Positions 7,572 to 15,808 of a stretch of DNA of 44,305 nucleotides are shown here, in pieces. Source of the DNA: a bacterium (lineage in GTDB: Bacteria > Patescibacteriota > Saccharimonadia > Saccharimonadales > UBA4665); assembly GCA_021804085.1 (NCBI GenBank), contig JAJZKM010000004.1, forward strand, positions 1 through 44,305. Direction: 5' to 3'. A program made the position numbers and the translations under genes. Below the pieces are notes generated by a model that was not told where the DNA came from, searched no databases, and was given only the letters and a program-made list of their open reading frames with translations. Each line of letters opens with the position of its first letter. The first letter of the stretch is position 1.

Positions 7572-8402
7572 ATGGATCCAAATTTCGAACTAAACAATCC
7601 TCCTCTCGTTCACCAGAAAGATGATTACGGTTCGGCGCCTCAATTACCACCTCAGCCAAAAGGGCCCAGACTGCGCACCAGACCTCAATTAAAATACTGG
7701 CTAATTTTGTTAGTAGGGATAATAGTTCTTTTAGTCCTTGTATTAATAGCATATGGTGGGCATCACAAGACCAATAAATTATCACTAAAAAGCAAACTAA
7801 CCACATCAAAGACAGTCAAAGCTAAGGTTTTGCCACCAAAGACACTTACAATTCCTTCTGTAAGTTACGATGCCAGCGCCTTTAATACCTCCCTATCTTA
7901 TCCTAAGGGTTGGACGGTAGTGGCTAGTGGTTTGGCACCACTAACCATCACTTCGCCCCCCGAAAATCTAATTGCCGACAATGGCAAGAGTACACTTTCA
8001 CAAATAGTACTGACATTGGCACAACAAGGGAGTATCCCATCGGGTTTTTCTTCTCAATCGGTAGCTGTTATGACGTCACAAAAAATTTTCTATTCCCAAC
8101 CAGCTTCTGGGCAGGCCTCTGCAACCTATATTAGTTTTGTTCAATATCCTTCGACTACAATTATCGGTGGGCTTGATGGCATTTACCTAACAGGTAATTA
8201 TGGATATCAAAAATATCAAGCAATACCAGCTTCAAACATTAATAGCATCGATCCTTTGATCTATGTTAGTTTTTATTCTTGTGCAAATAGTGCATGTTTG
8301 GCGGGCTCGCGCCAACATCTCACTATAGCTTCATCCGACTGGAACAATTTGAACCTATCTGGGCCAGTAATGTTGATGTTTAAATCATTTATTTTTAGTT
8401 AG
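7572..8402 (+). CDS. Single-span membrane-anchored extracellular protein
   Basis: No family is recognised. The first ~42 residues are Pro/Gln-rich and cytoplasmic. A strong hydrophobic segment (~43-62, YWLILLVGIIVLLVLVLIAY) is followed by a Lys/Ser/Thr-rich linker and a ~190-residue beta-rich outer domain with one Cys pair (FYSCANSACLAG). Orientation with the bulk outside follows from the positive residues before the helix. TAAAAT at 7559-7564 precedes the ATG by 7 bases, predicting a leaderless mRNA. It begins a run of three small Pro-rich, single-span genes (7572, 8426, 9072). Confidence 0.7.
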   Translation: MDPNFELNNPPLVHQKDDYGSAPQLPPQPKGPRLRTRPQLKYWLILLVGIIVLLVLVLIAYGGHHKTNKLSLKSKLTTSKTVKAKVLPPKTLTIPSVSYDASAFNTSLSYPKGWTVVASGLAPLTITSPPENLIADNGKSTLSQIVLTLAQQGSIPSGFSSQSVAVMTSQKIFYSQPASGQASATYISFVQYPSTTIIGGLDGIYLTGNYGYQKYQAIPASNINSIDPLIYVSFYSCANSACLAGSRQHLTIASSDWNNLNLSGPVMLMFKSFIFS

Positions 8403-8425
8403 GAGTTATTATTGATGGTGGAATT

Positions 8426-9034
8426 ATGGACAATGAAATAAGAGACACACCCTTAGACGAAAAAGAAAATGCTCAGCTTATCGCCAGAGTGGATTTGATG
8501 ATGGATCCAAAATTAAATAAACAAGATTTGTCTCAAGAATCTGAAAATGATTTTTTGGTTCAAAAACCATCTAACGAGGAACCAATTGATATATTTGCTG
8601 ATATACCAGGCGCCCCACCACTAACTAAACCATCAAAACCAGTTAAAGCTGAAAAAGCTGTTCAGAAAAAGATATCTGGGTCGGGTAAAGATGATAAGAC
8701 GACAGTAAAACACAAACCTTCACAGCCAACATCTCAAGTGTTGGACCCAGTAGAACCGGCCGGAGTGCAAAACTATGATGATCCAGGTATTGGAAAAGTT
8801 ATCAACGAAATTGTTGCGGCCGAAAGCGATCAAGTGCTTGCCCTTGAGGACAGTTTGATCGCCGAAAAACAACAAGATGTAGAGTCCGTTAAAAATAATA
8901 GCCATAAGTTATTTTGGACTATAATATTTTTTATTTGTCTAATAGCTTTGACCCTGGCGCTTTATATAATTTCACCAAGACTATTTGTGCCATTAAATAA
9001 AATTCATTGGAGCTCGATAAAGCGACATTTATGA
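8426..9034 (+). CDS. Acidic Pro/Lys-rich protein with C-terminal membrane anchor
   Basis: No family is recognised. Residues 1-~160 are low-complexity, with alternating acidic stretches and a Pro/Lys-rich section (PSKPVKAEKAVQKK), so probably disordered in the cytoplasm. A helix at ~165-187 (FWTIIFFICLIALTLALYII) anchors it, leaving a ~15-residue tail. It follows the 7572 gene by 23 bases with a GGTGG element shortly before the ATG, so the two are likely cotranscribed. It resembles the 90-aa protein that follows (disordered, Pro-rich, then C-terminal anchor), suggesting related roles. Confidence 0.65.
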   Translation: MDNEIRDTPLDEKENAQLIARVDLMMDPKLNKQDLSQESENDFLVQKPSNEEPIDIFADIPGAPPLTKPSKPVKAEKAVQKKISGSGKDDKTTVKHKPSQPTSQVLDPVEPAGVQNYDDPGIGKVINEIVAAESDQVLALEDSLIAEKQQDVESVKNNSHKLFWTIIFFICLIALTLALYIISPRLFVPLNKIHWSSIKRHL

Positions 9035-9071
9035 TAATTGACCACGTAGTATATAATTAGCTTAAGCTTAT

Positions 9072-9344
9072 ATGGATAATCAACCTTCACCATCTATGGA
9101 CAATTCACCATCTCCAATGGCTTTTCCGCCGGCATTGAATGACGTGGTTCCGCCTCCAGTTAAACCAGAGCCGCAAGAAGAACCCACCAATAAGAGTAAA
9201 GAAGCATTAAAACCAACAATATCTCCTGCGCTGAAGAGTCCTAAGCAAAAAGGAAACACTAATAGTTTGGCAATTATTGCTACCGTTATTATAGTGATCG
9301 CAATTGCCATATTGATCGTTTTTGCTTATATCAAAAGTAAATAA
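9072..9344 (+). CDS. 90-aa Pro-rich tail-anchored membrane protein
   Basis: No family is recognised. About 65 Pro/Ser/Lys-rich residues, beginning with a repeated MDN-SPSP pattern, are followed by one transmembrane helix (~67-86, SLAIIATVIIVIAIAILIVF) and a short basic end. TATAAT at 9052-9057 predicts a start about 8 bases before the ATG, so it probably has its own near-leaderless promoter. The architecture parallels the preceding gene. Confidence 0.6.
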   Translation: MDNQPSPSMDNSPSPMAFPPALNDVVPPPVKPEPQEEPTNKSKEALKPTISPALKSPKQKGNTNSLAIIATVIIVIAIAILIVFAYIKSK

Positions 9345-9405
9345 AATGAGTTATATATGGTTCGGTTAGACTACAGATTAGCCTGCTAACGAATTTAATT
9401 TATTG

Positions 9406-9434
9406 TTGACCGATGAATCCTAAAGTCGTAGCAT
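9406..9434 (+). promoter_or_regulatory. Promoter TTGACC-17-TAGCAT for the YbjQ-repeat gene
   Basis: A -35 TTGACC (9406-9411) and -10 TAGCAT (9429-9434) are 17 bases apart. The predicted start is 9441, one base before the ATG at 9442, so the transcript should be leaderless even though the promoter has both boxes. Confidence 0.6.
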
Positions 9435-9441
9435 TAGCGCA

Positions 9442-10671
9442 ATGAGTTTATTTCCACATAACGATCAGCAGACTAGTTCAGGGCAACAGCCTGGCGAAAA
9501 TGCGGCCCAAATAAACTCTCCTGGACCAAGATACAGTGGCCTTTCTGGTAACGAAATGTATTGTGTCGCCTTGATTGGTTATCGACCTGGCAATCTGACT
9601 GTAGGCAATAGTGTATTTGCTCTTGGTGTGGTTGGGGGTATCGCTTCAAGCGTTCGCACTGTTGTGGGAGGTGAAATAGCTCAGGTTACAAATATGATTG
9701 CCGAGGGCCGTAGGTTAAGTCTTGATCGCTTCAAAAAAGAGCTTAGCGATAGCGGCGCTCCAAGTGCAACCGGTGTTACTAGTGAGCTTGTCTTTCATCC
9801 TGGAAATGTTGAATTCCTCTCAGTTGGCTCTTCGCTGTTGCAGATTAATTCTGACAATCAAAATCCGAACTTTATTTCTTCGAGTGACGGACAAGAGCTT
9901 TTTTGCCAAGTTGATGCGGGCTATACGCCGCTTGATTTTGTTTTCGGCAACGTTGCCTACTCTATAGGAGCAGCAAGAAATATATTAGGAAGTTTTAAGG
10001 AAATGGTAAGAGGAGAGGTTACTCAGTTTAGTAATGTCTTTAATATTACACGTAATTTAGCCCTAGAACGAATTATTGCCGAGGCAAAAACCAAAAATGC
10101 TAACAGTGTTGTTGGAATTAGGACTACTATTTTGCCAATTGGTGTTAACGGCGTGCAAGAAATGGTTATGATCGGTACTGCATCATATAATCCACGGATT
10201 CAGTCTGTAGCCGATACTGTCGGAGGGGTTATAACTAGCGACTTAACATCAGAGGAAATGTGGAACATAGCTAAAATTGGCTACGTACCTATTAAGCTAG
10301 TGCTGGGAACTTCGGTGTTCTCGCTTGGTATTGCTGGTGGCATTAAAGCTAGTCTTAGAAACCTAGTAAAAGGAGAAGTTACCGTTTTAAGCGAGTTGAT
10401 CTATGGTGCTCGAGAGCAGTCTTTAAGGAACTTACGTGATCAGGCGCAAGCTATTGGTGCCGATGAAGTTCTTGGCATCAAAACTTACATATATAATCTT
10501 GGTAATGGAGTGATTGAGTTCTTGGCAATTGGTACGGCCGTTAAGCGCCTAGAAGGAATTTCTACTTATTCATCCCAGTTACCACCTCAGGCAATCATAA
10601 GAGACAAGAATACATTTATTAATGTAGCCGAAACATCTTATGGGATAAATCTTGAAACAAATAAACCCTAA
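9442..10671 (+). CDS. Protein of three tandem YbjQ-type (PF01906-like) domains
   Basis: A Gln/Pro-rich N-terminus (~35 residues) leads into three ~100-residue repeats at about 36-133, 150-249 and 269-370. Each has the same order: an opening (E)xxxCxVxxIGYxPxxLVxGNSVFxLG-like strand, a GEVTQFSN-type turn, an xxxREALxRxxxEAxxxGAxxVxGI helix, and a closing xxxVEFLxIGTA strand. YbjQ-family proteins form ring-shaped oligomers of one such domain; fusing three would build a ring from fewer chains. The metal-binding role once assigned to the family is unproven. There is no signal peptide. The gene converges tail to tail with murC, their stop codons overlapping in CTAA. Confidence 0.75.
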   Translation: MSLFPHNDQQTSSGQQPGENAAQINSPGPRYSGLSGNEMYCVALIGYRPGNLTVGNSVFALGVVGGIASSVRTVVGGEIAQVTNMIAEGRRLSLDRFKKELSDSGAPSATGVTSELVFHPGNVEFLSVGSSLLQINSDNQNPNFISSSDGQELFCQVDAGYTPLDFVFGNVAYSIGAARNILGSFKEMVRGEVTQFSNVFNITRNLALERIIAEAKTKNANSVVGIRTTILPIGVNGVQEMVMIGTASYNPRIQSVADTVGGVITSDLTSEEMWNIAKIGYVPIKLVLGTSVFSLGIAGGIKASLRNLVKGEVTVLSELIYGAREQSLRNLRDQAQAIGADEVLGIKTYIYNLGNGVIEFLAIGTAVKRLEGISTYSSQLPPQAIIRDKNTFINVAETSYGINLETNKP

Positions 10672-11981
10672 AGAAAATTGTTTGTTTTGGCTGTGTAAAA
10701 ATTCTTCCTAAGCCAGTCATCTAAACTGTCGCCGCCACCACCAGACATGGCTACGACCATATCTCCCCTAGAGAGATGGTCGTTAATGATTATCTTAAGG
10801 TTCTGATTTTTTAGTGCCGGAGTCGCAATTGTCGGATCGGGTAGGTGTGTAATTAGTTCCGAAGGGGGTAGTATGCGTTGGCTTGGGTCTTCGCGAGCTA
10901 GATAGCTTGGCAGCCAATAAACTTGATTGGCGCCGTCGAAGCAGTCCTTGTAATCATTAATCATATAGTGCTGTCTTCGGTTGGTTAAGGGCTCATAAAC
11001 AATAACTATGTTTTTTCCCGATATTTGCGCTATTTCTTTAGCAACACTCATCGCTGCTCTAATTTTCTCGGGTGTGTGCGCGTAATCACTATATAGTCCA
11101 GGAATAATTTCTTCCATTCGTCGTGATAAGCCTGGAAACAGGTTAATGCTTGCGATTAACTGTTCAATCGGCAGGTCGCATATCCTTAGCATTACCTGAA
11201 GAGCCATCCAGCCATCATAACGGTTATACCGTCCCTTGAGAAGAATTTTATCGATCTGTGGTTTGTTTTCGTCTTGAACGGCAAATTTCGTGTTATCCAA
11301 CCCCAAGTAATCGGCATCTGTTTGCCAAATTAACGTCTGTTCACTTTGTCCAATGAAATCTATAAATGCCTGTTTGTAGCTTTCACGCGATGGATATATT
11401 TCATGATGATCCCAACTAACACCGGTAATTACACTTAGCCAAGGACTAAAACTTAAAAAATTACGATCAAATTCATCTGCCTCTATGACAAAAAATTGAC
11501 TATTATTTTGGCAGTGTCCCATTGGAGCGAAACTGGTTTTAGCAGGAAGTAAATAGCTAAGGGGAATTTTATGTTGACTGCATAACCAAACAACTAAAGC
11601 GGTGGTTGTAGTTTTTCCGTGCGTACCGGCTATAGCTACCAAGGACAGTTTCCGTTCAGCTATTATGTGATTAATAAATTCATTGCGCTTACTGTGCCTA
11701 ATAGCGTTTTCTTCGGCAAAACGAATCTCTGGGGCATTAGGCTGCTCAATTGGTAGCGCAGAACTGTATACTAGCCAATCGATAGGATGCTCTGCATGAA
11801 CCTTAGCAATCTGTTCGTAGCTCTGATTGATATAGATATCTTTGATTCCAACTTTTTTCAGGTAGTCAATATAGCTACTCGTGGTTTTGTCCGAACCTGA
11901 TACTTCCCATCCTGCCTGTAGGGCAATTTCTGCCAATGGCCCTATGCCGGCCCCACCGATTCCAGAAAAATATATATGCAT
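10668..11981 (-). CDS. murC: Mur ligase, UDP-N-acetylmuramate-L-alanine ligase-like
   Basis: This 437-residue protein has the three-domain Mur ligase layout. A Rossmann nucleotide-sugar domain begins with FSGIGGAGIGPLAE. The ATP-binding P-loop is AIAGTHGKTTTTALV at about residues 116-130, followed by VIEADEFDRNFL and a C-terminal domain with SDYAHTPEKIRAAM and VAMSGGGGDSL. MurC adds L-Ala to UDP-MurNAc in cytoplasmic peptidoglycan synthesis. Mpl, which recycles a tripeptide, has the same fold; the N-terminal GIGGAGIG favours MurC. The ATG at 11981 lies exactly 7 bases beyond a TAGACT -10 box (minus strand 11993-11988), so the mRNA is predicted leaderless. Confidence 0.8.
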   Translation of the reverse strand: MHIYFSGIGGAGIGPLAEIALQAGWEVSGSDKTTSSYIDYLKKVGIKDIYINQSYEQIAKVHAEHPIDWLVYSSALPIEQPNAPEIRFAEENAIRHSKRNEFINHIIAERKLSLVAIAGTHGKTTTTALVVWLCSQHKIPLSYLLPAKTSFAPMGHCQNNSQFFVIEADEFDRNFLSFSPWLSVITGVSWDHHEIYPSRESYKQAFIDFIGQSEQTLIWQTDADYLGLDNTKFAVQDENKPQIDKILLKGRYNRYDGWMALQVMLRICDLPIEQLIASINLFPGLSRRMEEIIPGLYSDYAHTPEKIRAAMSVAKEIAQISGKNIVIVYEPLTNRRQHYMINDYKDCFDGANQVYWLPSYLAREDPSQRILPPSELITHLPDPTIATPALKNQNLKIIINDHLSRGDMVVAMSGGGGDSLDDWLRKNFYTAKTNNFL

Positions 11982-11987
11982 GTTTTT

Positions 11988-12015
11988 AGTCTAGCACGAG
12001 ATATGGGTTTAGAAT
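11988..12015. promoter_or_regulatory. Divergent leaderless promoters for murC and the 12022 gene
   Basis: Two -10 boxes lie back to back in the 40-base gap: TAGACT on the minus strand (11993-11988) and TAGAAT on the plus strand (12010-12015). Counting 7 bases from each box lands exactly on the A of both start codons (11981 and 12022). No Shine-Dalgarno is present for either gene. Confidence 0.55.
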
Positions 12016-12021
12016 GGAGTT

Positions 12022-12651
12022 ATGTTAACAAATAAAAAATCATCAAACAGGACACTCTTTAGTCGAATATTAAATATTAATCCCATAATACTGCTTATCC
12101 TAACTCTAGTACTTGGCAGTATTTGTATTGCGGCGTTAAGAAACAATAACGAGACTATGGGTCGTCTACGCGGTGACGTCTTTCAGGCAGACAAAAGTGG
12201 ACATGGCATTCAGCAGGCCCTAGACAATTTACAGGCTTATGTAACTTCAAACATGAACACTAATCTTACTGGTGGCTCTAATGCTATCTATCCACCTATA
12301 CAACTTGAGTACACTTATCAAAGATTGCTTGCTGCCCAAGATAAAACTATTCAAAGTGCCAACACTGGACTTTATACCTCAGCTCAGGAATATTGCCAAA
12401 AACTTGATCCCACTGACTTTTCTGGACACAATAGAGTTCCCTGTATTGAGCAATATGTTACTAGCCACGGATATAACTTGCAGTCGGTGCCTAAATCACT
12501 TTATGAATTTGATTTCGTATCACCAACCTGGAGCCCGGACCTTGCAGGATGGACTCTTCTTGCAAGCATAACCAGTCTTTGTTTTACATTATTATTGTTT
12601 GCTTATCATTATTTCCAAAAACATTTTTCCAAAAAAATACACCCCCTGTAA
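12022..12651 (+). CDS. Two-span membrane protein of unknown function
   Basis: This 209-residue protein has a transmembrane helix at ~22-40 (IILLILTLVLGSICIAAL). An ~135-residue extracytoplasmic segment containing a Cys pair (EYCQKL...VPCIEQYV) follows, then a second helix at ~175-195 and a short basic tail. The outer segment is Asn/Gln/Thr-rich and probably helical. No known domain is recognised. The TAA stop lies in the loop of the following terminator hairpin. Confidence 0.65.
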   Translation: MLTNKKSSNRTLFSRILNINPIILLILTLVLGSICIAALRNNNETMGRLRGDVFQADKSGHGIQQALDNLQAYVTSNMNTNLTGGSNAIYPPIQLEYTYQRLLAAQDKTIQSANTGLYTSAQEYCQKLDPTDFSGHNRVPCIEQYVTSHGYNLQSVPKSLYEFDFVSPTWSPDLAGWTLLASITSLCFTLLLFAYHYFQKHFSKKIHPL

Positions 12652-12677
12652 CTTAAGGGGTGTATTCGTAGTTTTTT
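12637..12677. terminator. Bidirectional terminator between convergent genes
   Basis: A perfect 9-bp stem, ATACACCCC (12637-12645) and GGGGTGTAT (12657-12665), serves both strands. A T6 run follows on the plus side at 12672-12677. On the minus strand the hairpin is followed directly by a run of T from the A-tract at 12631-12637. The plus-strand stop codon TAA (12649-12651) is in its loop. Confidence 0.85.
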
Positions 12678-13329
12678 ATGGTTTATTGTTTGTCGAAGTG
12701 GCGCTTGGGGCACTTGAAGAGCTACTCGAGTTGTTGCTAGTGGTTCCTGCGGATACTGGATTTGTGGTGTTACAATTTTGGCCGTTTGGATATGTTTTGT
12801 AGTACTTAGCTACAGCTTGAGAAACCTGACCACTACTCTTAAGGTTTTCCCAGAAAGATACTTGTTGCATATTGATCATCATTTGATCATATGGACCGTG
12901 TATTTGGCAGCCTAGCTTAACAAGAGAAACATTACTGGATGATGTTGAGCTGCTGTTGGATGAACTCGAGGAATTGGTTTGAAGATAAAAAATATTTGTA
13001 AGAACTAAAAATTGTGGATTAATTTCCTGAATATTTCCAAAATAAACCTGACCAGAATTCAGAAACACCGCTTGAAGTTTGTTAGTGTTCACGTATCCAG
13101 CCTGAGACTTTTGGCTAGTAAATGCTATGGTTATAATTACTGCGACTATGAGTACAACTATTATGCCACCGAGAGCTAGAGTTCCCCATTTAAGTAGACC
13201 TGAAGAATCTCGTTTTGCTTTATTGTTATTTGTCCTGTCAGTATTACTATTACTTGTTGTCGTACCGAGGTAATTGTTCTGTTGAGCGGTTTTGTTAATG
13301 GGCAAGTTATCGTTCCCCCTAAAATCCAT
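12676..13329 (-). CDS. Single-span membrane protein with Ser-rich outer domain
   Basis: From ATG 13329 the protein is 217 residues. An Asn/Thr-rich cytoplasmic head of ~45 residues precedes a helix (GTLALGGIIVVLIVAVIITI). The outer domain contains LQAVFLNSGQVYFGNIQEI and IFYLQTN, interrupted by Ser/Asn-only tracts at about residues 125-140 and again at the C-terminus. The QAVFL-GQVYFG pattern is one I associate with conserved Saccharibacteria proteins, but no function is known. A GTG at 13347 in frame lies inside AGGTGGAAAG, the likely ribosome site for ATG 13329, so the shorter form is preferred. TATAAT is at 13356-13351 on the minus strand. Confidence 0.65.
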   Translation of the reverse strand: MDFRGNDNLPINKTAQQNNYLGTTTSNSNTDRTNNNKAKRDSSGLLKWGTLALGGIIVVLIVAVIITIAFTSQKSQAGYVNTNKLQAVFLNSGQVYFGNIQEINPQFLVLTNIFYLQTNSSSSSNSSSTSSSNVSLVKLGCQIHGPYDQMMINMQQVSFWENLKSSGQVSQAVAKYYKTYPNGQNCNTTNPVSAGTTSNNSSSSSSAPSATSTNNKP

Positions 13330-13463
13330 AGATAATCTTCTTTCCACCTAATTATATTAATTCTATAGATTAGTGTAATACAAAGCGTAACCGGTACGCA
13401 ATATTTTTTAGTTTCGACTGGATACATTCTTGCTAAAATAAAATAGCTTTATTATGAAAATTG

Positions 13464-13493
13464 TTGACAAACAAAAACCCAACAGAGTATGGT
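13464..13493 (+). promoter_or_regulatory. Promoter TTGACA-18-TATGGT for the 64-aa gene
   Basis: A consensus -35 TTGACA (13464-13469) is followed after 18 bases by TATGGT (13488-13493). The predicted start near 13500 leaves a leader of about 38 bases with a GAGGGGAAAGG Shine-Dalgarno region at about 13517-13527. Confidence 0.7.
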
Positions 13494-13537
13494 AAGGTTA
13501 CCAACAACTTATTTAAGAGGGGAAAGGTAAATATTAT

Positions 13538-13732
13538 ATGGCATACGAGCACACAAACTCAAAAGGTGTTACTTATTACTTAAACTCAAAGAAAGTAACT
13601 TTGCGCGGCGGTAAGGTTCAGACTATTTACTACTTTAGTAAAGATAAAAGACCAGAGGCTGCTGACCTCCCTGAAGACCGAGAAGTGAATGAAAATCCAC
13701 GCAATGGATTTTTGACCGTAAAACGCAAGTAG
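13538..13732 (+). CDS. 64-aa basic soluble protein, probably highly expressed
   Basis: The peptide has a beta-like start (HTNSKGVTYYLNSKKVTL, KVQTIYYFSKDKR) and an acidic Pro-containing middle (EAADLPEDREVNENPRNG), ending in basic LTVKRK. No membrane segment or cysteines are seen. It is a single-gene unit with a good promoter, a Shine-Dalgarno and a strong terminator, the signature of an abundant small protein. The YFSKDKR...ADLPEDREVNEN.RNGFLTVKR layout looks like a conserved short domain, but I cannot attach a function; nucleic-acid binding is only a guess from its charge. Confidence 0.75.
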   Translation: MAYEHTNSKGVTYYLNSKKVTLRGGKVQTIYYFSKDKRPEAADLPEDREVNENPRNGFLTVKRK

Positions 13733-13749
13733 TTTTCGTAGATTAAACT

Positions 13750-13789
13750 AGCGACCGTTGAGCCCGAAAGCCAATGGTCGCTGTTTTTT
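13750..13789 (+). terminator. Terminator after the 64-aa gene
   Basis: An 11-bp stem, AGCGACCGTTG (13750-13760) with CAATGGTCGCT (13772-13782) and one G-T wobble, is followed by GTTTTTT. Confidence 0.9.
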
Positions 13790-13937
13790 AATATCTAATT
13801 AATTTGGACTGTAAATTATAATTTCGGGTGGTCTATAAATATAAATGAACAGTTAATTTGGATAAAGAATAAACAGGAATAAAACGCAGTCATGGGCTAT
13901 GATATTTAAATGTGTTTAAAGTATCTATCGGCGTGTT

Positions 13938-14912
13938 ATGTACTACAATAAGTCACTAGGCAAGCCTTTATTTATTCTTGCGCCAATGGACGACGTAACC
14001 GATACAGCGTTTCGTCAAATTATTAGCCGTTGCGCTAGCCCTGATTTGTGTTTTAGTGAATTCGTTAATGTCGATGGCTTGGCTAGTACTGGAAGAGAAA
14101 AGTTGCTGGATAAATTAAGCCGAGACCCGAGCGAACCTCCGTTGATTGCTCATATATGGGGTCTGAATCCTAACAACTTCAGCCTAATTGCCGACCAGGT
14201 TAGTTCAGGTTTTTTAAGAACAGAACTAGGTGAAGACACAGAATATGCTGGAATTGATTTAAATATGGGCTGCCCGGTGAGAACAGTTATTAAAAATGGC
14301 GCCTGTTCAGCGCTAATAAGTAATCGACCGCTAGCAGCTAAAATTATTGCGGCCGTTAAACTTGGGGCTGCTGGTAGGTTACCAATAAGCGTAAAAACTC
14401 GTTTGGGATACAATACCATCGATAGCGACTGGACTAAATTCTTATTAAGTCAAGGCCTAGACATGCTTACTATTCACCTCAGAACTGTCAAAGAGATGAG
14501 CAAAGTTCCGGCGCATTACGAAGAACTAGATAGGATCAAAAAAGAACGCGATATGCTATCTCCAAATACGCTCCTAATAGCCAATGGAGACATTGAAGAT
14601 TATCAACAAGGCCTTAATCTTGTGGAGCAATTTGGCATTGATGGCGTAATGATCGGACGAGGAATATTTAAGGACCCCTATGTTTTTAAACCTAACTCTC
14701 CCTGGGAACAACTGGATAGCGACCATAAAATCGACTTATTTAGACAACATATTGAACTGTACTTGAAAACCGAAAAGGAACCCAATCGAGGGCTAAGAAG
14801 ACTTAATAAATATGCGCGAATATATATTAATGGATTTGATGGCGCAAAAGAGATTCGAGAAAGATTAACTGAAGCCAATAGTATCGAGCAAATGCTTGCC
14901 ACTCTCTGCTAG
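13938..14912 (+). CDS. dus: tRNA-dihydrouridine synthase
   Basis: This 324-residue TIM-barrel flavoprotein opens LFILAPMDDVTDTAFR, the FMN-binding APMxxVTD motif. It continues with GIDLNMGCPVRTVIKNGACSAL, containing the catalytic Cys of the CP motif. ISVKTRLGY, LTIHLRT and VMIGRGIFKDP line the phosphate-binding end. Dus enzymes reduce uridines in the tRNA D-loop with FMN and NADPH. The subfamily (DusA, B or C) is not settled, and I and W positions vary from the standard (DDV instead of AGV). A leader of ~200 bases after the previous terminator shows no gene. Confidence 0.9.
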   Translation: MYYNKSLGKPLFILAPMDDVTDTAFRQIISRCASPDLCFSEFVNVDGLASTGREKLLDKLSRDPSEPPLIAHIWGLNPNNFSLIADQVSSGFLRTELGEDTEYAGIDLNMGCPVRTVIKNGACSALISNRPLAAKIIAAVKLGAAGRLPISVKTRLGYNTIDSDWTKFLLSQGLDMLTIHLRTVKEMSKVPAHYEELDRIKKERDMLSPNTLLIANGDIEDYQQGLNLVEQFGIDGVMIGRGIFKDPYVFKPNSPWEQLDSDHKIDLFRQHIELYLKTEKEPNRGLRRLNKYARIYINGFDGAKEIRERLTEANSIEQMLATLC

Positions 14913-14922
14913 AATAAGGTAA

Positions 14923-14943
14923 ATGAAAAAACTAATAATTTAA
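14923..14943 (+). other. Possible 6-codon leaderless upstream ORF
   Basis: TAGAAT at 14910-14915 overlaps the dus stop codon and predicts a transcript start at 14922, one base before an ATG that opens a six-codon frame (MKKLII) ending at 14943. The next gene begins 7 bases later at 14951. It could be a translated leader or chance. Confidence 0.2.
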
Positions 14944-14950
14944 TTTGCTT

Positions 14951-15724
14951 ATGACTATCAACAACTCCGCTCGGAGTGTTTTTGTTCATGTCTCAACTAT
15001 TTTTTTAGTTGTTTTGATCGCGGTGGCAGCAGTGTTTGTCGGCTATCGTATAGTGAATACAGACTCATCCCTTACGACTTTCAGTGGTACTTTGTATAAA
15101 GATAGGTGCAGTAATCCCGAATGCAATAGCTATAAACTAATAACTATAGGAAGAACATACAACTTAGTGCTCAAAACTAAGCCTAACATTGCGACTGGCT
15201 CTAGAGTTAATGTTGTAGGAAGTCAGAAGACTACTTCGGGTGGAGTTGACGGCATAATCGTATCAACCATCACTCCGCAGTCGTCAATCTCTAAGACAGT
15301 TGCGTTGGCAAATTCTAAATCAGATACCCCCACTAATACCTATCAGCTTATACTTACAAATGCCAATAATCATCAGACTGTTAATTTAGTACAAGGTGAG
15401 AAACTTATAGTCAGTTTAGTTGCTGTAAAATGGATAAACCATCTACTGCCTGATGAGGTATATAGTAGCCAAAACGCTTGGTCGCTTCACAATAACAACC
15501 TGTTTGTTATGCAGACAGCAAAAATTAATCAATCAGAATCTCCGGGTTATTTAGTTGGTGAAAAAATAGAAACAACTACTGGTTACTTTATCGCTAAAAA
15601 TGTAGGTATTGCCATTATTGATGGAAAATCTACCGGAAGATCACTATGCGGTCCTAATACACTTTGCCCACAACTTGCTTCTAATTTAAATTATTCCGTC
15701 ATCATAGACGTTAAGGCTAAATAA
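14951..15724 (+). CDS. Membrane-anchored or secreted protein, unknown function
   Basis: The first ~35 residues form a signal-anchor (VSTIFLVVLIAVAAVFVGYRIV). They are followed by ~220 residues predicted outside, rich in Thr/Ser/Asn and beta structure. Four cysteines occur as two close pairs: RCSNPECN near the start and LCGPNTLC near the end, possible disulfides. No catalytic motif is visible. Start choice is ATG 14951; an in-frame TTG at 14945 is less likely. The stop lies ~85 bases from the oppositely oriented tRNA. Confidence 0.65.
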   Translation: MTINNSARSVFVHVSTIFLVVLIAVAAVFVGYRIVNTDSSLTTFSGTLYKDRCSNPECNSYKLITIGRTYNLVLKTKPNIATGSRVNVVGSQKTTSGGVDGIIVSTITPQSSISKTVALANSKSDTPTNTYQLILTNANNHQTVNLVQGEKLIVSLVAVKWINHLLPDEVYSSQNAWSLHNNNLFVMQTAKINQSESPGYLVGEKIETTTGYFIAKNVGIAIIDGKSTGRSLCGPNTLCPQLASNLNYSVIIDVKAK

Positions 15725-15808
15725 CCAATTATATTTTAGAAGAACATTAATCATCATATCTTCCGGCCGTATTTGCTAAGTTTTATCGATCTGCGACTCT
15801 AAATTATT

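Noticed and set aside
9038-9057. TTGACC as -35 for the 9072 gene
   Set aside because: Only 8 bases separate it from TATAAT (9052), far too close for a sigma-70-type promoter.
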